From: VFJQ01 sp044226525
Lineage (GTDB): Bacteria > Verrucomicrobiota > Verrucomicrobiia > Chthoniobacterales > Chthoniobacteraceae
Direction of reading: 5' to 3'
NCBI GenBank assembly: GCA_044226525.1
Contig: JBGAGV010000034.1
Location: 24,070-88,069 of the forward strand
DNA: 64,000 bases
Shown: positions 52,979 to 61,731 of the stretch, one piece after another
Position numbering within the stretch: the stretch's first letter is position 1
Layout of the letters: each line of letters opens with the position of its first letter
Position numbers and translations under genes: made by a program
Notes under the pieces: model-generated
Told to the model about the DNA's origin: nothing
The model's input: the letters and a program-made list of their open reading frames with translations, nothing else
Database searches by the model: none

Positions 52979-53923
52979 GTGAAGAAGCTCATCATCCAAA
53001 TGCCGTGTTACAACGAAGAGGGCACCCTCGCGATCGCCCTCGGCGCGCTGCCGCGCCAGGTTCCCGGCATCGATCAAGTCGAGTGGCTCATCATCAACGA
53101 TGGTTCGGTGGACAAGACCATCGAGGTGGCCAGGGCGAACGGTGTCGATCACGTCGTCGATCTTGGCACGCACCAAGGCCTCGCACGCGGGTTCATGGCC
53201 GGGCTCGATGCCTGCCTCCGGCACGGCGCGGACATCATCGTCAACACCGACGCCGATAACCAATACAACGCGGACGACATCCCGAAGCTCATCGAGCCCA
53301 TTTTGAAAGGTGAAGCGGAGATCGTGGTGGGCGGACGTCCGATCACGGAGATCGAGCACTTCTCTCCGCTGAAAAAGATGCTGCAAAAGCTCGGCTCATG
53401 GGTCGTGCGCGCCGCGAGTGCCACTGACGTGGCCGATGCGCCGAGCGGTTTCCGCGCGATGAGCCGTAAGGCGGCAATGCAGCTCAACGTGTTCAGCCAA
53501 TACACCTACACGCTTGAGACGATCATTCAGGCCGGCCAGAAAGATATGGCCATCGTAAGTGTGCCGATTCGCACCAACGGCTACCTGCGCCCAAGTCGCC
53601 TCATGAAGTCGATGCGCGCCTACATCCAGCGCTCGATCCTCACCATTCTGCGCATTTTCATCGTCTATAAACCGCTGCGGTTTTTCACGTATGCTGGCGC
53701 GGTCCCGTTTGGCATCGGCACGCTCATCGGCTGCCGTTGGCTCTATTATTTCCTCATCGAAGACAGCACACGGACACGGCTCCCCAGTCTCATTCTCGCG
53801 GCGATTCTTATTCTCATCGGCGTGCAGCTCTGGATCTTCGGCATCGTCGGCGACGTGATTGCGGTAAATCGCAAACTGCTCGAAGACATTCAGCAGCGGG
53901 TGAAGCGGATCGAGTATCGCTAA
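52979..53923 (+). CDS. glycosyltransferase family 2, membrane-linked
   Basis: The 314-residue protein is a GT-A fold glycosyltransferase resembling dolichol/polyprenyl-phosphate sugar transferases. It shows the nucleotide-sugar motif QMPCYNEEGTLAIAL, IINDGSVDKTIEVA, the metal-binding motif NTDADNQY, and GFRAMSRKAA. Two C-terminal hydrophobic segments (about 232-255 and 270-292) would anchor it in the inner membrane. It starts with GTG at 52979. The next gene follows after 14 bp and a third after 3 bp more, so these form an operon. Donor and acceptor sugars are unknown. Confidence 0.88.
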   Translation: MKKLIIQMPCYNEEGTLAIALGALPRQVPGIDQVEWLIINDGSVDKTIEVARANGVDHVVDLGTHQGLARGFMAGLDACLRHGADIIVNTDADNQYNADDIPKLIEPILKGEAEIVVGGRPITEIEHFSPLKKMLQKLGSWVVRAASATDVADAPSGFRAMSRKAAMQLNVFSQYTYTLETIIQAGQKDMAIVSVPIRTNGYLRPSRLMKSMRAYIQRSILTILRIFIVYKPLRFFTYAGAVPFGIGTLIGCRWLYYFLIEDSTRTRLPSLILAAILILIGVQLWIFGIVGDVIAVNRKLLEDIQQRVKRIEYR

Positions 53924-53937
53924 TCCCGACTTATTTC

Positions 53938-55533
53938 ATGACACCACGCGACCTTTTCGCTCACGAGGCCCTCGCGCTTATCCCGAAGATTCTCACGCTT
54001 CAGGACCGCAACACGCATTCACCCACTTACGGCTGCTTCGACCGTAACTTCTGGCACTATAAAATTATCGATTTCCCGAGCGGCATGGCGGCGGAGTTCG
54101 TGTGGCCGCTGGCGCTCGCGTATGCGCTGCCGATCGAAGGCAATCCCTACTATCAAAAGCGCGCGATCAAGGAATGGGCCGCCGCGGGCATTCGCTACAT
54201 GGCACGAAGTGCGCATCCGGATGGATCGTGCGATGACTATTTTCCGTTCGAGAAAGCAGCGGGAGCGGCGGCGTTTTCGCTGCTGGCCACGATGGAGAGT
54301 TACACCCTGCTCGAACTGCACGACGAGGAAATGCTCGAATTTTTCGCCCTGCGCTCGGACTGGCTGTCAGACCATCACGAAAGCGGGCGGCTCACGAATC
54401 ACCAGGCGCTGATCGTCCTCTGCCTCGACAAAGCCGGGCGTCTTTTTGCCAGCGATCGCTGGGAGAAACTCAAGGCCAAGCGGCTCAAACGCGTGCTGGA
54501 GTGGCAGGACGATGAAGGTTGGTTCGCCGAATACGAAGGTGCCGATCCGGGTTATCACACCCTGACCTGTGGTCTGCTTGCGCAATATCTGGCGCTGCAT
54601 CCCGAGCACGCCGAACTGCGTGCGGCACTGGAGAAAGCGATCAAGTTTGCCGCTCACTTCGTTCACCCGGACGGCTCTTTCGGCGGGGAATACACCAGTC
54701 GCAATACCTACAACTATTTCCCGCATGGTTTCGAAATCGCGGGGCAATGGTTCCCCGAGGCGCCTGGCTTGAATGATCAGTTTGCCCGCGGCCTCGCAAA
54801 CGGGCTCGGGGCGTGTTATGCCGACGATCATATCCTTGGGCATCACGCGTGGAGTTATCTGCTCGCGTGGCAACATTGGCACTCGATCCGGACGGAAGCG
54901 GCCAAACCGGCGGAGGGCCGCACGCACTTCAAACATGCGGGCTTAATCGTCGAGCGTCGCAGCGATGCCACGCTCTACCTGGCGCTGAACAAAGGGGGCG
55001 TCTTCAAATTGTTCCGCAGCGATCGTCTCGTGCACAGCGACACCGGATTCAGCGTCATGACCGCGGGCAAAAAGCGCCGGGTGGCCGTCGGACATCTCGT
55101 CGCGAAATACCACGTGAAGCTCGAAGACGATGCCGTATCGATCGATGGCAGACTCGGCTGGGCGAAGACAAAGCAGATGACAACCTTCAATCTCGTCGTC
55201 CTGCGTGCGCTCATGTTCACGGTCGGACGATTCTTCCCGAACCTCATTCGCAAGTTGCTGCAACGTGTGCTCATCACCGGAAAAAAATCCGCCCCGTTTG
55301 AATTCACGCGCAAGCTGTCGTGGCACGATGGAAAGCTCGAAGTGGCGGACGAATTGCGTGCGCAAAGCTGGGAGCCTGTCGAACAGGTGGGTATCGGCCC
55401 CGCGCAGACCAGTATCTATGTAGTGATGAGTCGCACCTATCAGGCCGGCCAGCTTCAACCCTGGCTCGATCTTACGGACGAAGCTAGCAAACTTCCCGAA
55501 GGCGATCCGCTCAAGGTGACCCGCGTCTTCTAA
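53938..55533 (+). CDS. hypothetical protein with alpha-toroid-like N-terminus and beta-rich C-terminus
   Basis: The ATG at 53938 (MTPRDLFAHEALALIPKILT) gives 531 residues; an open extension to 53737 lies inside the previous gene. The first ~330 residues are helical with recurring aromatic/acidic motifs (FPSGMAAEFVWPLALAYALP, HPDGSCDDYFPFEKAAG, HPDGSFGGEYTSRNTYNYFP). This recalls the alpha/alpha toroid of polysaccharide lyases and glycoside hydrolases, with two similar HPDGS turns. The last 200 residues look beta-rich (LIVERRSDATLYLALNKGG), as in heparinase-like enzymes. No signal peptide is seen. It lies 14 bp after a GT2 gene, so it may process a glycan made by that pathway. The fold call is inference. 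Confidence 0.7.
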   Translation: MTPRDLFAHEALALIPKILTLQDRNTHSPTYGCFDRNFWHYKIIDFPSGMAAEFVWPLALAYALPIEGNPYYQKRAIKEWAAAGIRYMARSAHPDGSCDDYFPFEKAAGAAAFSLLATMESYTLLELHDEEMLEFFALRSDWLSDHHESGRLTNHQALIVLCLDKAGRLFASDRWEKLKAKRLKRVLEWQDDEGWFAEYEGADPGYHTLTCGLLAQYLALHPEHAELRAALEKAIKFAAHFVHPDGSFGGEYTSRNTYNYFPHGFEIAGQWFPEAPGLNDQFARGLANGLGACYADDHILGHHAWSYLLAWQHWHSIRTEAAKPAEGRTHFKHAGLIVERRSDATLYLALNKGGVFKLFRSDRLVHSDTGFSVMTAGKKRRVAVGHLVAKYHVKLEDDAVSIDGRLGWAKTKQMTTFNLVVLRALMFTVGRFFPNLIRKLLQRVLITGKKSAPFEFTRKLSWHDGKLEVADELRAQSWEPVEQVGIGPAQTSIYVVMSRTYQAGQLQPWLDLTDEASKLPEGDPLKVTRVF

Positions 55534-55536
55534 AGC

Positions 55537-56244
55537 ATGGATGCTCGGCATATCCTGAGAGCCATTGCGGTGATCGCGATTGTCGCGGCCATCTTCTGGA
55601 TGAGGCCGGACTCCACCGACGAGCAGACCGGCGAAGCGAGCGTCGTGGAAATCGAGAAACTATCCGAGCCACCGGCCATGGTGGCGGACGCCAACGCGCC
55701 GGTGGAGGCGCCTGGTCTGCCGCCCGCAGCGACCCCGGCCCCGAGCGGAGGCCGCGCGCCGATCATGACGCGCGAAATTCCCAGCGACGAGCCGGGCAAG
55801 CCGCCGCTGATTCCTTCGCTGGCGCTGCAAAAGGGTGACTTGCCTTGGGAAAAGCGGGTCAACGAGGTGCTCGATAATTCTAAAATTAAAGACTCCTATA
55901 AGGGACGTCTGCTGATCGAGATGTTGCCGGGGCTGCCTGCGGAAGCGCGGGAGACGACTGCCGAATATGCGGTCCAGCGATTGGACGATGCCGATTATCA
56001 GCCTGCCCGGGATTTCATCGTGAACCCGACTTCAGATCCTGCGGCTTTGACTATCATGTGGGCCGATTTGATGGGTCGCGCCGCCCCAGTTTCACTTCCG
56101 ATCCTTTTGCAGGTGGCACGGAATTCAGCTCACCCTTACGCAACTAGTGCCCGGGAGAATCTCGATCTGCTGTTAGGTAGCGATTTCGGCACCGACTGGT
56201 CCCGGTGGGAAAACGCGATTCAGAAAAAGCTTACCGGCAAATAG
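55537..56244 (+). CDS. membrane-anchored hypothetical protein, 235 aa
   Basis: The ATG lies 3 bp after the preceding stop, so it is the third gene of the GT2 operon. Residues about 5-22 (HILRAIAVIAIVAAIFWM) form a signal anchor. A Pro/Ala-rich linker follows (about 25-85). The C-terminal ~140 residues are helical (KIKDSYKGRLLIEMLPGLPA, APVSLPILLQVARNSAHPYA), possibly HEAT-like. No family is recognised. The TAG at 56242-56244 directly touches the stop of the convergent transporter gene. Confidence 0.65.
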   Translation: MDARHILRAIAVIAIVAAIFWMRPDSTDEQTGEASVVEIEKLSEPPAMVADANAPVEAPGLPPAATPAPSGGRAPIMTREIPSDEPGKPPLIPSLALQKGDLPWEKRVNEVLDNSKIKDSYKGRLLIEMLPGLPAEARETTAEYAVQRLDDADYQPARDFIVNPTSDPAALTIMWADLMGRAAPVSLPILLQVARNSAHPYATSARENLDLLLGSDFGTDWSRWENAIQKKLTGK

Positions 56245-57702
56245 TCACACTTTCTGCCGGGAGGGGGAGGCTAACCAGCCGACGGCCATGGTCACGAGAC
56301 ATCCGATCATCGTGAACCAGAGAAAAGAAACCGGAAGAGCGGTCCGGTTGAAAAACAGAGCAAGGAGCAGGGCGAATCCGGTCAAGCAACCTGCCAGCGC
56401 GCCTCTGGCGTCAGCCCGGCGAGTGAAAATGCCGAGGAGAAACAAACCCAGCAAAGGTCCACCGACGAGACCGATGATGCTGTTTACGGACTCGACGAGA
56501 TTTGTCTTCATTGCCGCGATGCCGAAGGCCGCCATGGTTACGAGCACCCCGTAAAGCAAGGTTAGCCAGCGAGCCCGGTTGATCAGTTCGCGTTCTTTAA
56601 ATTGCCTGGTCGGAGACAGGCGTTGATAGAAGTCGCAGAGCGTCGCGGAAGTGAGGGAGTTTACTCCAGCGGAGACGGTGGACATGCTGGCCGCGAAAAT
56701 CGCGGCGATGAGCAGGCCGGGTAAACCGGTGGGCAATTGAGTGATGACGAAATAGGGAAGGATTTGATCGCCTTTGGTGATCAGACCTGCCTTTAGTGGA
56801 TCGTCGTGCTGTTGATAAAAGGCGTAAAGGACGAGGCCGGTTCCGTAGAAAAGCACGAGGACCGGCAGTAACATCCAGAGCTTGATCCACAAAGCGCGTT
56901 GGGCTTCGCGAAGACTGCCAGCGGTCAGATATCTTTGCACGGAGACCTGGTCGGTGGCCATCTGGACGAGGTTGAGGAATGCACCGCCGATGATCGCCGA
57001 CCAGAACGTGACGCGCTCGCGTGGGTCGATGGAAAAGCTCAGGTCGAGTCGGTGATTGGCCACGCACAGGTCCCAGATTCCACCCAGTCCGCCGGGAATC
57101 TTCGACACGGCGATGAAGGTGATGAGTAACTGACCGCCGAAGAGCACGGTTAGTTGCATGACATCGGTCCAGATCACCGCTTTCATGCCTCCGAAGACGG
57201 TGTAAATCGTCGTGACGAAGCCGGTGACACTGATGGTGAACCAAAGGGGCAGCCCCGTGACTTCCTTCAAAGCCAAGGCTGGCGCGTAGGTCGCGGCGGC
57301 GAGCCAGAGTGAGACGCGCAGAATGAAAAGGCCGGACGAAAATAGCCGGACCGATAGGGAAAAGCGGTCCTCCAGGAAGTGATAGACCGTGATATACCGG
57401 CTGTTGTAAAAGTGCGGCATTAGCCAGATCACGGTGAAAGGAGTCGCGATAAAAAAGGAGAACGCGACCCAGGCGAAGCTAAAGCCGCCGGTGTAAATTT
57501 CACTCGGGGCCGCGAGATAGCTAACACCGGAAAATAGAGCAGCCAGCACCGTCATCGCGACCACAAAGCGGTTCATGTTCCGCCCCGCGAGGAAGTATTC
57601 GTCGAGCGAAGATTGCCCGCGCGAGAACCAAAGTCCGATCAACACCGTGGCCAGCAGATAGGCGAAAAAGATCAGATAATCCGAACCGGTGAAGGAGGGC
57701 AT
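56245..57702 (-). CDS. sodium:solute symporter (SSS family)
   Basis: The 485-residue protein (ATG at 57702, MPSFTGSDYLIFFAYLLATV) has about 13 hydrophobic segments and typical SSS features: GLWFSRGQSSLDEYFLAGRN near the N-terminus, AALFSGVSYLAAPSEIYTGG with the sodium-site segment, FGGMKAVIWTDVMQLTVLFG, and AAIFAASMSTVSAGVNSLTS. Relatives carry sugars, sialic acid (NanT/SiaT type), amino acids or carboxylates with sodium. It is divergent from the first aldolase gene and next to the glycosidase cluster, so import of the sugar acid released there is a reasonable inference. A longer start at 57792 would overlap the divergent promoter region. Confidence 0.9.
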   Translation of the reverse strand: MPSFTGSDYLIFFAYLLATVLIGLWFSRGQSSLDEYFLAGRNMNRFVVAMTVLAALFSGVSYLAAPSEIYTGGFSFAWVAFSFFIATPFTVIWLMPHFYNSRYITVYHFLEDRFSLSVRLFSSGLFILRVSLWLAAATYAPALALKEVTGLPLWFTISVTGFVTTIYTVFGGMKAVIWTDVMQLTVLFGGQLLITFIAVSKIPGGLGGIWDLCVANHRLDLSFSIDPRERVTFWSAIIGGAFLNLVQMATDQVSVQRYLTAGSLREAQRALWIKLWMLLPVLVLFYGTGLVLYAFYQQHDDPLKAGLITKGDQILPYFVITQLPTGLPGLLIAAIFAASMSTVSAGVNSLTSATLCDFYQRLSPTRQFKERELINRARWLTLLYGVLVTMAAFGIAAMKTNLVESVNSIIGLVGGPLLGLFLLGIFTRRADARGALAGCLTGFALLLALFFNRTALPVSFLWFTMIGCLVTMAVGWLASPSRQKV

Positions 57703-57763
57703 GGCTACGAGAAACCGGGCGGAGACAAGCCGAGGAACTCCAAGGTGGGAAGCGAAAAACGAT

Positions 57764-57798
57764 CCGCACAAATCGATGGCTGGTATCGCCATGTGCGG
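57764..57798. promoter_or_regulatory. nested inverted repeat between the transporter and aldolase genes
   Basis: CCGCAC (57764-57769) pairs with GTGCGG (57793-57798), and ATGGC (57776-57780) pairs with GCCAT (57788-57792). The structure sits in the 112-bp divergent spacer, 17 bp before the aldolase start. It may be a regulatory hairpin or operator; no experiment or second copy supports this. Confidence 0.3.
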
Positions 57799-57814
57799 CC
57801 GCTAGGTTCGCCGA

Positions 57815-58594
57815 ATGAGAAAATCCAAAATCAAAGCCAAGCTCGCCGGCGGCGGCGTGGCACGCATCGCTTCCGTCGGAAATCCGATCCACTATTTCCC
57901 CCATATGGCGGCGCATTTCGGATACGATGCGGTGTGGGTTTGTGGCGAGCACAAGGCCTGGGATCCCCGGCAGGTCGAAGCGATGATCGCTCAGCATCGG
58001 CTCGCGGATATCGATTGCATCTGGCGTCCGGCGACCACAGAGCGGGCGCAACTTTCGCGGTTGCTGGAGGATGGGGCGGCGGGGTTGATGATTCCGATGG
58101 TGAATACGGCGGAACAGGCGCGCCAGATCGTGGCGGCGACCAAGTTTCCACCGCTCGGTGATCGCGGGCTCGACGGGGCGGGCATGGATGGGAATTTCTA
58201 TCTCAACAAGGCGGTGGATTACACTGACCAGGCAAACCGGGAAACCTTCCTCATGCTGCAGATCGAATCGCCGCAGGGGCTCGATCATGCGACGGAAATC
58301 GCGGCGATCCCCGGGGTTGATGGCTTGTTCATGGGACCGGGCGACCTCTCGCTGAGATTCGGCTGCACCGGGTCGGTGCTGGACCCGCAGATCCAGACCG
58401 CGATCAAGCGACTGGCGGCGGCTTGCGATGCGAGCGGGAAGCCATGGGGATTTCCCGTGAGCGATCCGGAGCACGCACGAGTGGCGGTGGACCTAGGTTG
58501 CCGGCTGCTGGCGTTTGGTGGCGAATTCTGGGGAATGCACGCCTTCCTGCAAAAGTGCGGGCAGCAGCTTGATCAGATCCTCGGCGCTTCGTAA
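57815..58594 (+). CDS. HpcH/HpaI-type aldolase, copy 1
   Basis: The 259-residue product matches the class II (metal-dependent) HpcH/HpaI aldolase family, which cleaves 2-keto-3-deoxy acids to pyruvate and an aldehyde. Visible active-site positions are catalytic H46 in WVCGEHKAW, R71 in WRPAT, metal-binding E151 in LQIESPQ and D177 in GPGDLS, plus KFPPLGDRGLDGAG. A paralogue with the same residue numbering is coded 2.3 kb downstream. It is divergent from an SSS transporter and convergent with the regulator gene. The real substrate is unknown; a sugar-acid catabolic role fits the context. Confidence 0.88.
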   Translation: MRKSKIKAKLAGGGVARIASVGNPIHYFPHMAAHFGYDAVWVCGEHKAWDPRQVEAMIAQHRLADIDCIWRPATTERAQLSRLLEDGAAGLMIPMVNTAEQARQIVAATKFPPLGDRGLDGAGMDGNFYLNKAVDYTDQANRETFLMLQIESPQGLDHATEIAAIPGVDGLFMGPGDLSLRFGCTGSVLDPQIQTAIKRLAAACDASGKPWGFPVSDPEHARVAVDLGCRLLAFGGEFWGMHAFLQKCGQQLDQILGAS

Positions 58595-58604
58595 CCTCGG
58601 CTAC

Positions 58605-59678
58605 TTAGGCGGTTTCGCCGGGAACGTATCGCGGCATGAGTCGAATCGCGCCGGCGGGCAGCGTGCCGCTTTCGGTGAGTTGCCGCACGGCGAGCGCCAG
58701 CCGCCGGGCGATGCTGGCGCGATCGACCGAATAGTGGGCTACGGTGGGGCGGACGGCCTTGAGGAAGAAATCATCATCCCGCGAGACGATGGCGACATCT
58801 CGCGGAATGCGCCGGCCGGATCGTAGTAACTCGGTGATGATGGTGACGACCGGCATGCCGTGAGCGGCTACGAACGCGGTAGGAGCGTTCGGGCTGCGCA
58901 TCGTCTTTTCGAGCAGCCTGCAGAGATGCTCGGGCGTTCGGTTGTGGCGCAGCACATGGAGATGGGCGTCTGGGAAGGAGAGAGCTTCGCGCAGGCCCGC
59001 TTCGCTGGCCTCGTCGCCGCCGTAGGCATCGTCGGGCAGAACGAGGGCGAAGCGGCGATGCCCTTTGCGCCAGAGCATCGCGCCCGCATGGTGGCAGGCC
59101 GCGTGATAGTCCACGTCGAGTGAGGGGAGCACGATGCCCGGGGTGCAGGAACCGAGGATCAGGCAGGGGATGCGTTGCCGGATCAGCCATCGCTGCATGG
59201 GCTCTTTTGAACCGAGGATCAGCCACGCGGTGGCGGGATGCTGCCGGACCAGCTTCTCCAGCGCCGCGGCCGGGCGAGAGGAAAAGCCGGCCCGGCTGGA
59301 GTGAAGTTCGATGTGGCAACCGGCACGGGTGAGCTTTTCCCTCAGCGTATCGAGGATCAGCAACATCGGCGGTTGAAGCGTCTGGACAGGCTCCGCAGCA
59401 AGGATGCCGATTATCTTCCTCTGCGACTGCGGTGGTGGTGACGTGCGCGGAGTTTTGACGCGGCGCCGATGTCGCGGCGCAGTTTCGAGCCAGCCCTGAC
59501 GCTGCAATTCCGCCAACGCGGCGCGGAGGGTGCGGCGGCTGACTTGCAACATTTCGCAGAGTTCGCGTTCGCCCGGAAGACAGGTGCGCCATCGGCCTTC
59601 ACGGATGGAATGGGACAGGCTTTGCATCGTCTGGGCGACAAGGGAGATGCGTTGCGGGAGCGGGGCGTCTGGCGTCAT
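58605..59678 (-). CDS. transcriptional regulator: GntR-type winged helix plus LacI-type sensor domain
   Basis: The ATG at 59678 gives 357 residues. The N-terminal ~75 residues form a GntR-like winged helix (TMQSLSHSIREGRWRTCLPG; ERELCEMLQVSRRTLRAALA). The rest is a LacI/PBP1-like effector-binding domain (IIGILAAEPVQTLQ, TAWLILGSKEP, VDYHAACHHAGAMLWRKGHR, RRIPRDVAIVSRDDD). Such hybrids (AraR-like layout) respond to sugars. The gene is divergent from the glycosidase operon across 60 bp, with a 19-bp palindrome at its own start codon, so it probably controls both directions. The frame continues upstream to 60986 but loses similarity, being antisense to the glycosidase gene. Confidence 0.85.
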   Translation of the reverse strand: MTPDAPLPQRISLVAQTMQSLSHSIREGRWRTCLPGERELCEMLQVSRRTLRAALAELQRQGWLETAPRHRRRVKTPRTSPPPQSQRKIIGILAAEPVQTLQPPMLLILDTLREKLTRAGCHIELHSSRAGFSSRPAAALEKLVRQHPATAWLILGSKEPMQRWLIRQRIPCLILGSCTPGIVLPSLDVDYHAACHHAGAMLWRKGHRRFALVLPDDAYGGDEASEAGLREALSFPDAHLHVLRHNRTPEHLCRLLEKTMRSPNAPTAFVAAHGMPVVTIITELLRSGRRIPRDVAIVSRDDDFFLKAVRPTVAHYSVDRASIARRLALAVRQLTESGTLPAGAIRLMPRYVPGETA

Positions 59679-59679
59679 C

Positions 59680-59698
59680 TGGTCCCGTAAAGAGACCA
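59680..59698. promoter_or_regulatory. candidate operator for the GntR/LacI hybrid regulator
   Basis: TGGTCCC (59680-59686) and GAGACCA (59692-59698) form a 19-bp palindrome with 6 of 7 matched pairs around GTAAA. It starts one base upstream of the regulator's ATG and 41 bp before the glycosidase start, in the divergent spacer. Function is inferred from symmetry and position. Confidence 0.4.
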
Positions 59699-59738
59699 GC
59701 AAGTCCGGTTTGTCTTCGAGAGGAATTTGCGGGAACGA

Positions 59739-60899
59739 ATGACCACCGTGAATACCGCCCCTTTCATCGTCAGTCCCCGATTTTGGTTCTGTGTTCTGGC
59801 CATGCTGTGGCAATTCAGCTTCGGTGTGGTGGCTACCGAGCCGCCGCCGGGCGAAGTGACGCTGAACATCGAGCCGAGCAAGGAACACCCGCGGAATTCG
59901 GAGGGATCCTTTGCGACGCTGTCTTCGGGACGAATCATCTTTTGTTATTCTCAGTTTTACGGCGGCGCGGCGGATGAAAGTCCCGCGCGCATTGTGCGCA
60001 TTCGTTCGGACGACCAGGGGCGAACCTGGAGCCAGCCGGAGGTGCTGGTGGAGAAAAAGGGAAGTGGCAACGTAATGAGCGTGTCGTTGCTGCGGCTCGC
60101 GAGCGGGAAACTCGCGATGTTCTATTGCGTGAAGAACAGCTGGATCGATTGTCGGCCACACCTGCGCGTCTCGACCGATGATGGCGCGACGTGGACGGAA
60201 CCGAAGCTGGTGCTGGCCGCGCCGGGTTACTTTGTGATGAACAACGATCGTGTGATTCAGACCAGCAAAGGTCGGATTGTTATCCCGCTGGCGTTTCATC
60301 GGTCGCGTGGGACCGATCCCGATTCGAGCAAGTCGTGGGATGCACGGGCGATTACGATGTGGATCTTTTCCGATGACGAAGGCGCGACGTGGAAGGAGGC
60401 GTCGAGCTGGTGGGCGATGCCGGTGCGCAGCGGCAGCGGCTTGCAGGAACCGGGAGTGGTGGAACTGGCGGATGGTTCGCTCTTTTCGTGGAGCCGCACC
60501 GACCAAGGCGCGCAGTATGGATTCACGTCCACTGACGGCGGCAACACCTGGACTGCGCCGGCGGCGACGGAATTGCAGTCGCCCAATGGCCCGGCGAGTA
60601 TCAAGCGTCTGCCGGGCAGCAATGATCTGCTCGCGCTGTTCAACGATCACTCGGGCCGGTTTCCGTTCCCGCCGAAGAAACGAAACCCATATGTCGCGGC
60701 GATGTCGAGCGATGGAGGCAAAACGTGGCCGGTGCGCAAACTCGTGGAGAGCGATCCGGATGGTCTCTATCATTACACCGCGATTCATTTCACCAAGGAT
60801 GCGCTGCTGCTGGGGTATTGTGCAGGTGATAGCAAAGTGGGCGCCTTGAACCGCCTGCGAATCCGAAGGATTCCGCTGGAATGGCTGAAGCAGCCGTGA
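59739..60899 (+). CDS. exported BNR-repeat glycosidase (sialidase-like)
   Basis: The 386-residue protein (ATG at 59739 behind GGGA) has an N-terminal hydrophobic signal (FWFCVLAMLWQFSFGVVA) and five Asp-box motifs: SDDQGRTW, STDDGATW, SDDEGATW, STDGGNTW and SSDGGKTW. These define a six-bladed sialidase-type propeller. A canonical RIP motif of characterised sialidases is not obvious near the N-terminus, where the sequence reads HPRNSEGSFATLSSGRIIF. The glycosidic bond cut is therefore uncertain. It heads a five-gene operon (aldolase, two small Cys-His proteins, kelch protein) and is divergent from the regulator. It should act in the periplasm or outside the cell. Confidence 0.85.
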   Translation: MTTVNTAPFIVSPRFWFCVLAMLWQFSFGVVATEPPPGEVTLNIEPSKEHPRNSEGSFATLSSGRIIFCYSQFYGGAADESPARIVRIRSDDQGRTWSQPEVLVEKKGSGNVMSVSLLRLASGKLAMFYCVKNSWIDCRPHLRVSTDDGATWTEPKLVLAAPGYFVMNNDRVIQTSKGRIVIPLAFHRSRGTDPDSSKSWDARAITMWIFSDDEGATWKEASSWWAMPVRSGSGLQEPGVVELADGSLFSWSRTDQGAQYGFTSTDGGNTWTAPAATELQSPNGPASIKRLPGSNDLLALFNDHSGRFPFPPKKRNPYVAAMSSDGGKTWPVRKLVESDPDGLYHYTAIHFTKDALLLGYCAGDSKVGALNRLRIRRIPLEWLKQP

Positions 60900-60912
60900 A
60901 CAAAGAATAGTT

Positions 60913-61728
60913 ATGAGACGATCCAAAGTATTAGCCAAGATTCGCGCCGGACAGGTGGCCCGGCTTTGCTCGATGGGTTCTCCCATTGCGACCCTGCCCG
61001 CGGTCGGCGCTCACTTCCGCTACGACGGGGTGTGGGTCGATGGTGAACACCGGGCGTGGGAAGCGCGTGAAATCGATTCGATGATCGCTCGGCATCACGC
61101 GGCGGATATCGACTGCATGTGGCGGCCATCCACCAAGGAGAAGAATTCGTTGTATCGGCTGCTGGAAGACGGGGCGAGTGGGTTGATGATTCCGCATGTG
61201 GGCACGGCTGAAGAAGCGCGCGAACTGGTGCAGGCGGTGAAATTTCCGCCGCTGGGAAATCGTGGAATCGACGGGGCGGGACGCGACGCAGATTTCCTCG
61301 TGGGCACGCCGGTGGACTACGTCGAGCAGGCTAATCGGGAGACTTTTCTGGTCGTGCAGATCGAAACTCCAGAAGCGCTCGAGCATGCCGAGGCGATCGC
61401 GGCCGTGTCCGGGGTGGATGTGCTCTTCCTTGGGCCGGGCGACATGTCGTTGCGGCTGGGTTGCTCGGCGGCGGTGGATGATCCGAAGCTGATGGAAGCG
61501 CAGAAGAAGATCGCCGCGGCGGCGCGCAAGCATGGGAAGACGTGGGGCCGCCCCGTGGGTGAAGCGAAAGATGTGCGCACGATTGTCCAGCTTGGGGCGC
61601 AGTTCGTTTGCTTCGGCGGAGAATTCAAAGCGTTGCATCAACACTTCTCTGAATGCGCGCGGCAGTTCGATGAAGTCCTGGCGGAGTTTGCGGGGGTGAC
61701 GCCGGCGCCGACCACCAGCACCTATTAG
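60913..61728 (+). CDS. HpcH/HpaI-type aldolase, copy 2
   Basis: The 271-residue protein is a paralogue of the aldolase coded at 57.8 kb, aligned almost without gaps over 250 residues. It keeps H46 in WVDGEHRAW, R71 in WRPST, E151 in VQIETPE and D177 in GPGDMS, with KFPPLGNRGIDGAG. WVDGEH is closer to the family consensus than the WVCGEH of copy 1. It starts 13 bp after the glycosidase gene and ends 3 bp before the next gene, so it is in the operon. The two copies may act on different chain lengths or stereoisomers; this is inference. Confidence 0.88.
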   Translation: MRRSKVLAKIRAGQVARLCSMGSPIATLPAVGAHFRYDGVWVDGEHRAWEAREIDSMIARHHAADIDCMWRPSTKEKNSLYRLLEDGASGLMIPHVGTAEEARELVQAVKFPPLGNRGIDGAGRDADFLVGTPVDYVEQANRETFLVVQIETPEALEHAEAIAAVSGVDVLFLGPGDMSLRLGCSAAVDDPKLMEAQKKIAAAARKHGKTWGRPVGEAKDVRTIVQLGAQFVCFGGEFKALHQHFSECARQFDEVLAEFAGVTPAPTTSTY

Positions 61729-61731
61729 CCG

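Noticed and set aside
59679..60986. N-terminal extension of the regulator frame opposite the glycosidase
   Set aside because: Similarity to GntR/LacI proteins begins only at the ATG at 59678; the rest is antisense to a gene with five Asp boxes.
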